NCBI GenBank assembly: GCA_928212115.1
Contig: CAKMRJ010001112.1
Span: forward strand, 407,078,627-407,142,626
Direction of reading: 5' to 3'
From: Lactuca virosa
Lineage: Eukaryota; Streptophyta; Magnoliopsida; Asterales; Asteraceae
Length of the DNA: 64,000 nt
This document shows, in pieces, positions 45,563-56,463 of the stretch. The notes below the pieces were generated by a model, which saw only the letters and a program-made list of their open reading frames with translations, had not been told where the DNA came from and searched no databases. A program made the position numbers and the translations under genes. The stretch's first letter is position 1, and the number at the start of each line of letters is the position of its first letter.

Positions 45563-48166
45563 TGTCACAACTAACAAATTAGGGATTAGATTGTGATCCT
45601 TGTACAAGACAATTTCCTCTATGTAACCTTGCAACATCCCATTTAGTGGAATTCAAACTACAATGCTATTTAAGTCCATACTTTCATACATTCTGATTCA
45701 AGTCGAAACAGCCTCATGCAAGTCCAAAAATCGATCCAATAGTTAAGTCTAATCAATTTTGGGCCTTAGCCCAAGAATTCTCGGCCAAAACCCCTATTGG
45801 ACCAAAACTCCTTCTTTGGGCCTTATTGGGCCGAAAACCTTTTATTGAGCATTAATGGGCCTTGTTAGGCCGAAAACCACTATTAGGCCTTCCATTGGGC
45901 CGAAAACACTTCAATGGGCCTTGTTAGGCCGAAAACCTCTATTGGACCCTCCTATTGGGCCGAAAACTCCTATTGGGCCAAGTTAAAACCGAACACCACT
46001 CCTTTTGGGCCACCCTTTTGGGCTAAGAACCCTAGGGTTCGGTTAAGTCAAAAAAAGAAAAAAAAGAAAAAAGAAAAAAGAAAGAAAAGAAAAAGGATGA
46101 GGATTAAGGAGTTGCCACCTCCTTATTACCCAACATACTCCCATGCCTTTTAACCTCCATGCAACCATGCAAATCCCATCAATATTGATGAAGGTCAACT
46201 CTCTTTTCCCTCTATCTTCCTTATGTGCGGCCGATCACACACACACACACACACACACTTCACAACTTCAATTTCCTCACTTAGCTCTCAAGAACATCCT
46301 CCTTCTTCTCTCCAAAAATCTTGAGTTCATCATCATCAAAAATCGATTCTAGGCTTCTTGGTAAGTCCATGTTAACTCAAAGTGTTTTATTACATGTTTA
46401 TGCTAAGAACATTCCATTTATACGCTCATTTTCTTGTGTGTTAAGCCTTTAGAACACCATTTTCAAGTGACCTCTCCAAGACAAGCTAGGCTCGAAATTT
46501 CCTTCTTCTTCTTCTTCTACCACTCGGAATCTTCAAGGTGAGCTTCATACCCCTACTTTTCATGTTTTCTTCAAGATTTAAGGGGGGGGGGGATACAAGT
46601 TACAACACCAAAACATAAACTAAACTTAAACATCAGCTTTCAACAGAAAAGTTATGGTCTATTTACGGACTGTTTTGACCATCTTAAACTTAATATTTTT
46701 CAAAAATGTTCAATATGCAAATAGTTCAGGTTTATAAATTTCTAAAGACTACTCGCACGCGTTCATACAATGTTTTACAATTTTTGGAGATTTTTACAAA
46801 ACTGCCTATCATTTCAGAAATGGTTTCGTACCAGTATGTGAAGATGAAAATTTTCACACTGGTTTGAGACCACTAAAAATTATAATAAAAATTATGAACA
46901 AAGTAGACTCGTTTTCTAAACTCTCAGAGTTTACGGATCCAAATTTTGACTTATGATGATTTTTCTATAATGTTTCTAAAAACAAGGACAGAAAAGTCAA
47001 AAAGTAGAAATTGTCCTCATCATACTAAATGTTTTATACTTGTGTTTAGATGTAAGTTTATGTGTTATAATCTTTAAAAACATCTAAACATGATAACTAA
47101 CATGTGTTTATATATTTGATTATACAAATGGACTTAACAAAACATTCATAATAAATTATAATTGGTATAGTTGTGAAATCACAAACAACACTTTTCAGAG
47201 ATACATATAATTATTTAAGGGTATAATTATCCAAGTTTGCAAGAAAAAGGGGAGTCATAGTTCACGTAAATTTGTTAAGGCTTTTGTGAGACTTTCGTTC
47301 GCCGTACCTACCTAGCGTACACCGTAAGTCTTGTAGTTATAACCAGAGTCTCCTGGAGGGAGAGCGAGGTAATTGTGTATAGATCTATACGGGGTTGACA
47401 CCCCCACATCTGAGTTGTTCGCTACAGCTAGACGAGACTAGTCTAGGGTGACAAATATCTTACCAAAAACGACGCTTGAAGAACGTTATGACATGCATTT
47501 TAATCGTATCAAGCATGGTTATAGCGACTCACATAGGGAATAACAATACGGTTTTGGTTTACGGGAAGCTTACACTTCATCGGTTTTATTAAACTATAAC
47601 ACTAGAAATAATTTTTCAAGTATTCAGTCTCTTACACTTCCGGTCTTAGGGTTTAAGACCACAATTTTTTTTCTTACATCAGAAAAAATTGGATTTTCTG
47701 GGAACGTTCGCTTTACTTTTACAAACAAAAGATAACAAAGGACATGCATGCGTATATTCACAATTTTGGAACGAGACTTACAAATCATTTTCATAGAAAA
47801 TATCGGATTTTCTGAAAGTACTACGAGAACTATTCTAAACATGTGCAAAACCATTTTTATACAAAAATGCTTATGAACTCACCAACTTTTTAGTTGACAC
47901 TTTTCAAAACAACTTGTATTCTCAGGGAACCAGTAACAGGTAATCAGCTCTGCTATGAGATCAAGTGGTGCGACTTTATGAAATTTTACTTCTTGTCACT
48001 TTTGTGTAACTGATGAACAAGCACAAAATGTAAACCATGTAAGTGTGTATTTTCAATGTATGTCGCTTGTAATGCTATGTTTCATTCATATTCAATTGTT
48101 ATGATACTGTACAATGACGTCATCTGCCTCCGGACGTTTCCGTCGTCCTGGTTCGGGGGTGTGACA
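45563..48166 (+). repeat. 3' LTR of G1 (2,604 bp)
   Basis: It is the uninterrupted copy of the split 5' LTR. It differs in a longer A/G run (46050-46098), a longer CA microsatellite (about 46237-46257), and a G9-10 run near 46583. The palindrome GTATAGATCTATAC is at 47377-47390. The flank TTTAA follows. Confidence 0.95.
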
Positions 48167-49094
48167 TTTAACCACACACGCTCCATTAACAATGATAATT
48201 TTCGAGATGCCCATCATTTCTCTTTAAAGTCCCTATTAGTGTGCCTGTTAACCACAGACGCTCCATTAACGATAACTTAAAGTATGACGTGTGTTTCTAT
48301 GGATTAACATACTATTTCACATTTTTCCTAAAGTAACTAGAGTGAGATTTTTTTAAAAGAAGGTTCTAGTACTTTCATATCATTATACTTTTTAATGAGA
48401 TTATGTCATATCAAACCCTTTCGGCTAACGACCCTCCACCACACAGGAGAGCGGTGGGTGAGAGTGGACACCTATTCAACGTCCATTTTATAGGCCACTT
48501 CCTTATACCCTCTTTATAACATGGTTTCGTGAATGATGTCTATTATTGATTTGACCAACTTTCCTTATACATATAGTAATTAACTTTTAATAATATATAT
48601 AAGGTATATTTTAAAACTTTTCAAAATATGAGGTTTAAATATTAATTATTTAAATTAAATCTTTTAATTTAATTAATATTAAACCAGTTATGATTTATCT
48701 TTATCTTTTAAACAACAATTAATTAAATTAATTAAATTAATTAAATCATTATGGGTTAAATAATTATTTACATTTAACCAATTAATAAAATAATTCAAAT
48801 TTAATCCTAATCCAAACCCCTATTTTCGAAAATAGGGCTTGGGTTTATCAGGTTTTAATTATTCAAAATTTAAGGCTTTTAAAAAAGGACTCCCTAATTT
48901 TCAAAAAAAGGTTAAGGAAGCTAGAGTTTCAAGAACCCTAACAAATTTCAAAAATTCCAAGGGTGGAGACTAGGGTTTCAAGAACCCTAGAAAATTTTGA
49001 AAATTCTTCCCTTAGGATTTAGTTTCTATAAACCCTAATTTTGATATATTCAACATTGTGCAAGATCAATTAAAAACTATGGCTCTGATACTAC
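48167..49094 (-). other. Y leader, part next to its 5' LTR
   Basis: Non-coding. It has leader motif copies (TTTAACCACACACGCTCCAT at 48167 and GTTAACCACAGACGCTCCAT at 48249), the CGGCTAACGACCCTCCACC block (48421), an AT-rich run, a small hairpin CTAGGGTT/AACCCTAG (48970-48977 and 48983-48990), and a mutated PBS complement GGCTCTGATACTA (49081-49093) next to the LTR. Confidence 0.75.
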
Positions 49095-49923
49095 TAATAG
49101 GTTTTATAGGTTACAAAAAAGAATATGTGGCGGAAAAACTTAACCCTAAGTTCACATGCAACCTATTGGATCTAAGTTTTCTCTATTGATTACAACAAAC
49201 AATTAAACATCAAGAACCCTAATATTTTCGAAATTCATAAAGGCTTTTAGGGTTTATATTCCCTTTGATTATTGTAGTAAATAATCAATAATTCCTTCTT
49301 GAACAAGCTTTAGAAAGCAAACACCAGAAATCTCGTTCCTCTAATGGTTTGTACCCAAACCCTAACAATAGAAGACTTGAGAGGAGAGAGGAGGGAGGAG
49401 GTGATTTTCGGCTTTTTCTTCTTGAGAAGGAGTAGCCGAAATTATAAGGTATAAGGCTCCTTATATAGCTGCACAAGGAAATCCTGTAAACCCTAATTTG
49501 AATATAATACTAGTATATCAAATTAGGTAATTATCCATATTCCTAATTATCCTTAAGGATTAATATAGAAACCTAAGGAGGTTTCAAATTTTTGGCCATC
49601 CCTAGAAAATTCTAGAATCATTCTCTTGTTCAACTATTGAACAATTACAACTTAGGTCCTTGCACTTTTAGTTAATCGAATTAATCCCAAAATTAAATCA
49701 AATTAATTTCTGATTAATTATTAATTAAATAATACTATTTATAATTAATATATTAATAAATTATTTATTGCTATTTATTAATCTTATAATAAACCAATAA
49801 ATCAACATCTCTATCTAAAAAGTTATTCCGTTAATTACTAGTTTTGAAGGCAACCCAAAAGGACTTTGCTTTTAATTCAAGTATATACCAATTTAGCTAT
49901 TAGCTTAGACACCTAATCCAACA
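49095..49923 (-). repeat. 5' LTR of Y (829 bp)
   Basis: On the plus strand it runs from TAATAGGTTTTATAGG to CACCTAATCCAACA and pairs with 6551-7394 (TGATAGG... there; the TG end has changed to TA here). TSD TCCAG follows at 49924-49928. Confidence 0.9.
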
Positions 49924-49928
49924 TCCAG

Positions 49929-50252
49929 AAGCTCCTAGAGCCTCTCCAAAATTGTCCACCCTCTTAGGGTTTCAATAATTTTCCTTTTGCTCAACTACTA
50001 AACAATTAACATTTAGTCCATATACCTTTAGATAAATCCTGATTAATTATAATTAATTATAATTAATTCCAAATTAATTTTAACTAGTTTCTAATTAATA
50101 TATTAACCTGTAATAAATTAATAAACTATTTATCTCACTCTCTTAAATCCTTTTCTATCCATTTTAGCTCTTGAGGGAAACCCTAAAAGAAATTTATTAT
50201 TATTACCAAAATTATATCAATTAGTTATGACATTGGATATCTATTTCCAACA
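49929..50252 (-). repeat. X 5' LTR, outer part
   Basis: This is the continuation of 3541-4035 beyond the Y insertion, ending ATCTATTTCCAACA on the plus strand (TGTTGGAAATAGAT on the minus strand). The flank after it (CTTTTTGAAT) is the outermost right boundary of the nest; its TSD partner is not in the window. Confidence 0.7.
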
Positions 50253-50882
50253 ACTTTTTGAATAATCAAAACTCAAAAGTAAAGTATGTTATCATTCTTT
50301 TCCATTTCCTCTAGTTTAGTTGTTTGATTGCTGACGAGGCACGATCAATAGGAAGAATAACAACAATTGGACCTAATACCCTCATAAAAAGTAAATGGCA
50401 CTACAAATAATAAGATTTGTGGCTCTTTTAACATTAACACAAAGAGTTATAATATCATCAACCTACAATGAAGTTGCCCCTTATCCGGGAAGCTAAACAA
50501 TTTACTGAGATTCGTATTCTAAATAGATTTGCAAAAATTCATTAAAATGAACATAAATGTTTTTTTCATTTATATTAATGTACTATCAACAAAACTGCTT
50601 ATTTTCATGTCGTAACACACAAGCTTAAAACCCTTGTTTATTTATATGTATGTATGATCTTCCAATATCATATACCTATAATTTTCATATAACAAAAATA
50701 AAATAGATTCATCGAACTCGTAGTCGTCATCACAACTCGTAACAACATCAAATGAATAATAAAAATCTATTAACAAATTGACATCTTTAAAAGTGAAAGC
50801 TACCTCTTCCTAATTCGATATAAATTCTTGCAACCCGAAAGTAAAGTTTTGTGTGCTCTAAAGTAATTTTTTCCTTTATGTT

Positions 50883-50960
<78 letters not shown>

Positions 50961-51232
50961 CAATATATATATATATAGATGTCATAACTAACAGTTAAGG
51001 ACCTTAAGTTAAAAAAAAGTTTTTGAGTTGTTGTTAGTTAAAACTTTGAAATATTTTAATATTAAAATAATTTCTCATGCAATATAGTTTTTTTTTTTTT
51101 TAAATTAATATGGTTTAAGATATAAGTGACAACAAACTCTTGAGCGTTTAGGTTAATTAGTTGAAGAGTTGTAGGAGTTTTAAAAAGGACTTTAAATAAA
51201 TGTGATGTAAGGAAGATAACCCATATTATAGT
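50253..51232. other. Intergenic sequence with a microsatellite
   Basis: This is AT-rich sequence without a gene. A long TA run lies at 50885-50960 with a short ATTATA break. The 60-odd-codon frame over it (minus strand) is only the translated TA repeat. I see no domain, RNA gene or other repeat. Confidence 0.7.
50885..50960. repeat. (TA)n microsatellite
   Basis: About 37 TA units with one interruption near 50950, followed by a second short TA run at 50963-50977. Confidence 0.95.
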
Positions 51233-51487
51233 CAAGGTTCTAAAAAGCTCGTCATGGCGCGCCATAGCTCCAAGGCTTGTACATGCCGCCAAGTTTTACC
51301 AAAATGCCGCCTTGACTCATATATGTGTATAAAAATGAATAATAGTTGAAAATACATATAAAAATAGTAATCATATATACAAAATTGCCGCCTTAAGTCA
51401 CGCCTTACAAACGACGTGACTCGCCAAGGAAAAAGCTTGAGGCTTGACATTGCCGCCAAGTCACGTCTTATGTTATTTAGAACCTTA
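51233..51487. mobile_element. hAT-like MITE (255 bp)
   Basis: Ends CAAGGTTCTAAAAAGC and, inverted, TAAGGTTCTAAATAAC form imperfect terminal inverted repeats. The 8-bp direct TSD ATTATAGT is perfect (51225-51232 and 51488-51495). An 8-bp TSD and CA-type ends are hAT features. The interior has no open frame but carries repeated GCCGCC(T/A)AGT phrases near 51290, 51310, 51390 and 51452. It depends on a transposase from elsewhere. Confidence 0.85.
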
Positions 51488-51495
51488 ATTATAGT

Positions 51496-52230
51496 AGATA
51501 TATAGATTTAGATAAGGTCAAAAAGCTTTAACCAAATATCTCATCTGAACGAAATGATGTTTGAATTATTTGGTTTTCAGATAAAATAGTTCGAATAACA
51601 GAATAAGAATAACCTTATTCGGTTCGGTTGGAATTAAAAGTCGGATTGTTAGGTTAATTGAATGACTCAAAAACTATATTAATATGTTTATATTTTATAT
51701 TTTATAACTTTATTATTCAGAAACTAAAAAATCCCTTAATAATATATTTGTTATATCAGTACGAATCGTATGTACATCATGCAAGGTTGCATTGTCTGTT
51801 AATCAATATTTCACGTTTTTCATTACCCATATTATAATTTCTTCTTTGTTTATTACTAAATTTGATTTAATCCGTTCAAAGTATCAATATTTCTTTTAAT
51901 CAGTTGGTTTCCTATATATTGACTAAATATTTTAGTGATCCGCAATCATCTATTGTTTACTATTACAAAATATTTAGTGTTAGGTTTTCTGTTGAGTAAA
52001 CAATGTTGTGGGTCAAGGTGTATATTACGCTTAAATCGATTTGCCAAACGGTGTTGAGTATAAACAAATTTTTATTTTCTTAATTTCCTTGTGATATGAT
52101 TGTTAACAAAATAACAATGGGATACATTATCAATTGAAGTCGCATCAAGTCAAATGCTATGGAATTTCCATTAAATGGATTTAGTTATTGTTAATTTAAT
52201 TATGGAGTTATTTGATAATTGTTGAATGAA
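51496..52230. other. Intergenic sequence
   Basis: AT-rich and without a recognisable gene or structured repeat; nothing firm can be said. Confidence 0.6.
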
Positions 52231-52734
52231 TCAGTTGTTGAATGAGTCGAGGTCTGGCTGGTTCAAAAAATCTGTTTTAATCTGTCTCTGAATAAAACCA
52301 TGTTTTAATCTGTCTCTGAATAAAACATGAGTACCTTTTGACATTTGTCGAAGAGAATCCCGTAGAGAATGAATTCTTTCAACAGAAGAGTTGTTGTAGG
52401 CGTTCTCTAGAGCAGTCCAGATGGCACAAGTTGTGGTAAGACCAAGGGTTTCAGCCGCTGCCTCCTCTGTGAGAGAAGAGTTGAGAAGAATCACAACTTT
52501 TTGATCCAACTCATGCCATGAAGTATAAGTAGGGTTTGGAACGTGCTTATTATCAACGAGAATGGTAGTTGGAGGGGCAATGGAGTCTCCTGTGATGTGA
52601 GGCATTAGTTTTTGATAGGAAAGAAGAGGGAGCATTTGATTGTGCCATAAGAGATAATTTGTGGAACACAGCTTGATTGGAATCATGTGGAGAAGCGTGT
52701 TCATGGAGAAGGTTCCATCTTGTGATGTCGACAT
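52231..52734 (-). pseudogene. Copia gag fragment (minus strand)
   Basis: An ATG at 52732-52734 opens 167 codons with the N-terminal motif of Copia gag: 'SMNTLLHMIPIKLCSTNYLL' and 'WHNQMLPLL', then 'TYTSWHELDQKVVILLNSSL', 'LGLTTTCAIWTALENAYNNS' and 'RIHSLRDSLRQMSKGT'. The normal length of this gag is well above 300 residues, so it is truncated; a 29-bp direct duplication (TGTTTTAATCTGTCTCTGAATAAAA, near 52271 and 52301) sits where the frame decays. Protease and later domains are absent. It is unrelated in detail to the W/Y gag. Confidence 0.8.
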
Positions 52735-52804
52735 TGAAGGTACCAGGAAGAAGAAGACAGAAAGTAGGGTTAACGAGGGAGGACAGAAAAGAACGGTGAT
52801 ATAA

Positions 52805-52960
52805 GGCTGATACCATATAAGAGGTTATTATTGAAAACCACACAAAATAACGTGTGTGTGTTTATGTATTTATATTCAAGATAACAATAGATTATACAAG
52901 ATATACTCCTATAACAGAGGAGTTGATAAATACAATTATATAAATCCTTAATTACCTAAT
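52805..52960 (-). mobile_element. PBS and partial LTR upstream of the Copia gag fragment
   Basis: On the minus strand, TGGTATCAGCC (complement at 52805-52815) lies 71 bp before the gag ATG and follows LTR-like sequence ending ACCTCTTATA. This is the layout of a Copia 5' end. The other end of the LTR could not be fixed, so 52960 is only a guess. Confidence 0.45.
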
Positions 52961-53591
52961 AATGTTGTTTGATTACGGATCTGAATCGCAATGTTGAATG
53001 ATGAAAATTACCATTTTACATTTCTATTTAAAATACTAATATATACCAACCAACCATCAAAACAAGCTACTATCCTTTATCGATTTTGAACTACAAAACA
53101 ATCTACCAAAACAAGCTATTATTGTCACATTAATGAGTTTACAATATAATTAAACTAAAATAAACAAGAAAAAGTAAATCACATGTATAGCTACTATTGT
53201 CATATGGATGAGATTACGTTACGATCCTTTCGAGTTATTCCATAAAATTCGTTGCAAATTGAACTATTTTCATAGGAATGAGTTTACATTATGATCCTCT
53301 CAAGTTATTCCATACAAATAATCTCTTGTCCATACTCTCCATTGATTGTGTCACTTTTTGGATTAATCACCATTCTTTATTCTTTTCAATGCCACTTCTT
53401 CCTTGTTGTATGCAAACATTAAACAATATTGAACTAAAAGATGTCACATTAGTCCATTTTGTTATATGTTACATGGTGAAAAGCACACAAAAATATTAAT
53501 ACGCTTGACAACCAAATGTTTTCACTCTTCAAACCAAAGTTACAAAGTCAATCCCCAAATCATTGCAAAATTTACCTGATGAGTATCATCT
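52961..53591. other. Intergenic sequence with degenerate tandem units
   Basis: A unit containing GAG(A/T)TTACGTTACGATCC and GAGTTATTCCATA (about 53205-53245) recurs about 70 bp later (about 53275-53315) with many changes, and weaker relatives occur at 53105-53150. There is no gene. Confidence 0.5.
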
Positions 53592-55552
53592 CTATAACAT
53601 CCCAAAATCATAAATATTTTCATTTTTGTAAAAATCATTTCCGCAACCCAAAATATAATCAATCATTGTTTTAAGACATTTCCATAAAATCAGAGTATTA
53701 AAATCTCTCAAAACATATATTAGTAGGAAGATGTGTACGATCACACCTTCTCCTTGCCCCGATCGTCTGACGTATCTGAAACCATGAAACCAATCACTGT
53801 AAGTCAAAGCTTATTAAGTTTTCCCTAAATTACCCCCACACAATACATATATGATGCATGCATACACGACCTACATCACAAGGCTGGACTGCCACCTGCG
53901 CCTTCAGCAATAAGCTGGACCGCTCCCGAGCCTACAACATAAGCTGGATCGCTCCCTTGGGCCTTCATTATCAACTAGACCGCTCGAGTATCTTGGCCTT
54001 CGGCACAAAGCAGGACCGCCTCAACCCAACCACATAATGTCGACATATGCAACCAATAAACAAAACCTAATCACACAGATCTACCAGTCTATCCGATTGC
54101 CACATCATAGTAACATCCTATACACAAGGATACATATCACAAACTATTGGGTCGGCCTTGGTGTCTTCGACCCACGAATAAATTGAGGGAAAATCACCTC
54201 GTAATCTAGCAGATAATCCAATAGCTCCCTCCCCGAGATAAAAGTCGATATCACGAGTCACCTATAATACAACAAGGAAGCTCAACTCCCAGCCTAAAGT
54301 CCAACCCATAAGTTGACCAAAAGTATACTAAGTCAAAAAGTCAACCTCACGGTCAACGATAAAGTCAACAGCCCAACAAGTCCAATCAGCGAGTCGTCAC
54401 GTCGTGGTAACGTAACGACAAAACAGACGGGTCCCTACCCAGTCGCCTTGCCGTGGCAACCTAAGGCCACACCGTGGGGACTGGTATGGACAGCATAACA
54501 TATTAAGCTGTATTCTAACAATTCTAAGAGTTCCAAAGCTCATATCTGGTCCTTCCATCGTCTTGATGGATAAAGTTTCCAACTTTATCCATTAAGACAT
54601 CTCAATAAGCCAAGATCCCAAACCCTAAGTCCTTAAAGGCAACTAAAGGCATGCAAACACCCATTAAGCACTTAATAACTTAGGGTTACTCTTCCCAAGT
54701 TTCGAAAAGGGTTTCATATACCTAATGGACCATAAAAATCGTAGCTTTATGAACATGCATGTCCGATGCATGTCCAATGCATGTCCCTTCCATTTTAGGT
54801 AAAAAAACATGGCAATTAGGAACTCAAAGCTTGAGCATGGGACCAAAACTCCAATGATCCTCAAATATGGAACATATGACACTAAGATGATCACAAGGAC
54901 CTATAAAGGTGCACACTTTATGGGATCCAACCTTCCAAATTCCCACACCATGAAGATTAAGGGGCAAAATGGCTAGATCCAGAGACAAGTAACAAAAAAA
55001 TCGGATCTTGAGGACTTACAAAAGTCCAGAAAACGCGCACAAGGTGGATGGGGAGTGTTGCTTGTTGGAACAAAGCTCAAGGACACATTTTTCTTCTTCA
55101 AAACACCACCAAACACCACAAAAACTCAATGGTTATCAATGGAGGCTAGGGTTTGCTTTTGAAGGCTGAGGGGGAGTGTTTGAGGTTGAGGGTGGGCAAT
55201 CCTAGCCATCACATCCCTTAAATAGGGGCACAAATCACATATAAGGTTTTGTCATTAAAAAACGGCCACGCCGTGGCACTAACTTAGTCTCCATGTAATT
55301 AATGACCATGGCCACGTCGTGGGACTCCATTACCACGTCGAGGCCACCAGAAATCCAAAAACTAAAATATTAATACACTTAAAAGAGACATACCCGAAAC
55401 TTGGCATGTTAATCTCCCATTACATGATATGAACCATATTTCAATTCATTACACATGAAGCACAAAGATCAAAGATATAGTACCAATTAGAGCATGGACG
55501 AGTCTAATTAGTGAAACACATACACATACGCAAAATCATTAAAAGGATAACA
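53592..55552 (-). mobile_element. Diverged Gypsy-type LTR (probable solo LTR)
   Basis: It resembles the G2 LTR in plan rather than sequence: a start 'TATAACATCCCAAAATC', the 'CACTGTAAGTCAAAGCTTATT' stretch where G2 has 'aagcatgaatgcttagtgag', a tandem array of CTGGACCGCTCC phrases (53885-54025) where G2 has GGACCCTC phrases, a CAAAAGTCAAC block, then CACG(T/C)CGTGG motifs (54395, 54475, 55265, 55315) where G2 has ACTCGTCGAGT. No coding interior or TSD was found. Ends are approximate. Confidence 0.5.
53885..54025. repeat. Tandem array of GCTGGACCGCTC phrases
   Basis: About five phrases of the form (A/G)GCTGGA(C/T)(C/T)GC, each followed by C(T/G)CC and CC(T/A)..., occur every 30-35 bp inside the diverged LTR. 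Confidence 0.75.
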
Positions 55553-56085
55553 TTTGTTTTCAATAAGTTCAATATGAAATCGAGAAGTTCGATTTCATAG
55601 TCTTGATCGGACTTGTGTTTTCAATTATTGGAGGAAACAGGAGGATGATGATGGAGGTGATGGTGATGAGGCTAGAGGAGGGCGGTGTTGGAGGAGGAGG
55701 CCAAAGGTAGGAGGAGTCGACGCCGAAGAAGGAGATGTTGTCGTGTTTTTCGAAGGAGCGTTGTGGTTGTCTAGGGCAAGAAGAAGAGAAGGAGCGTGTT
55801 TTTGGAATAAGAGGAATTGAGGCTTTTTCTCATTTAGTATTATTTTTTCTAGGACCCAATCAGATGCTTTAGGACCGAGTAAGAGGTGTCAAACGCCCTG
55901 AATCGGACCGCATTAGACCCAACCTCTTACTCGACCCAATAAGAAGCGTATCAAACATGGCCTTAGACATTAAAGTGTTAAATTACTCATTAATCATAAT
56001 TTTATAAGATTGTAACCAAACAAAATGATCCGAAACCAAATAACTCAAAACCAATTAAATCAAATTTATTTTATATAGTTATGAC
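55553..56085. other. Intergenic sequence with two hairpins and a purine-rich stretch
   Basis: A perfect hairpin ATGAAATCGA/TCGATTTCAT lies at 55574-55598, a GA/GGA-rich stretch at 55635-55800, and a second inverted pair CGAGTAAGAGGT/ACCTCTTACTCG at 55876-55887 and 55922-55933. The second may be the core of a worn MITE, as its flank reads 'TCAAACATGGCC' as in many MITE ends, but no TSD was identified. No gene is visible. Confidence 0.55.
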
Positions 56086-56463
56086 CAATGTTGTAAGAAT
56101 CTCGACTAGTCTCCGATTAATCCCTAGGTGGTATGCGACCGATTAGGTGACGCCTAACGATCAATCTCTGCCTAGAGAATTAGTGAAGCTGTCAAAGCCG
56201 ATGAATTTTTAAATGTTGAAGAAGTTTTATCTCAATAAAAGTTATTTAAGGAAATAATATTGTTGTATTAGTCATATTAACTTACTTTGTTATGATATTA
56301 ATATTATTTACCTATTTTGTTATAATATTAATCATATTTAAAAAAAATAATTGATTTATAATATAGGATCCCGACTAGTCACCGACAAATCCCTACCTAG
56401 ACCAACTAATCTCTAATCGTTAGTCAACTGACTTAGTACCGACAAACCACTTTGACAACCGTG
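56086..56463. mobile_element. hAT-like MITE (378 bp)
   Basis: Ends CAATGTTGTAAGAATC and, inverted, CACGGTTGTCAAAGTG form imperfect terminal repeats. Flanks GTTATGAC (56078-56085) and GTTATGAT (56464-56471) match at 7 of 8 positions. The interior carries two direct copies of CCGACTAGTC/ TCGACTAGTC with CCGA(T/C)(T/A)AATCCCTA. No open frame is present. Confidence 0.75.

Larger units (their letters stand above)
19971..48166 (+). mobile_element. G1: plus-strand Gypsy, pol-deleted, inserted in the Y leader
   Basis: LTRs start TGTCACAACTA and end GGGTGTGACA. The 5' LTR is split by G2 (19971-20778 and 37042-38791); the 3' LTR is 45563-48166. A PBS follows the 5' LTR and a polypurine tract AACGGGGGATGA (45551-45562) precedes the 3' LTR. 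The flanks are GTTAA (19966-19970) and TTTAA (48167-48171), a TSD with one mismatch, and joining the flanks restores the GGTTAACCACACACGC motif of the Y leader. The interior keeps decayed gag and a chromodomain-like tail but hardly any RT or RNase H, and hosts solo LTR S. Confidence 0.9.
6551..49923 (-). mobile_element. Y: minus-strand Copia that hosts W, G1, G2, V and S
   Basis: Two LTRs in the same orientation (6551-7394 and 49095-49923) enclose the nest, and the direct TSD TCCAG flanks them (6546-6550 and 49924-49928). Y's own sequence is 6551-10999, 19057-19970 and 48167-49923, about 7.1 kb. Read on the minus strand the order is 5' LTR, imperfect PBS, leader, gag, protease, integrase, RT, RNase H, 3' LTR, which is Copia order. 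The body has lost the nucleocapsid, the RT palm and the RNase H core, so it is dead. Confidence 0.9.

Noticed and set aside
50800..50985. Ile/Tyr repeat 'protein' on the minus strand
   Set aside because: It is a translation of the TA microsatellite.
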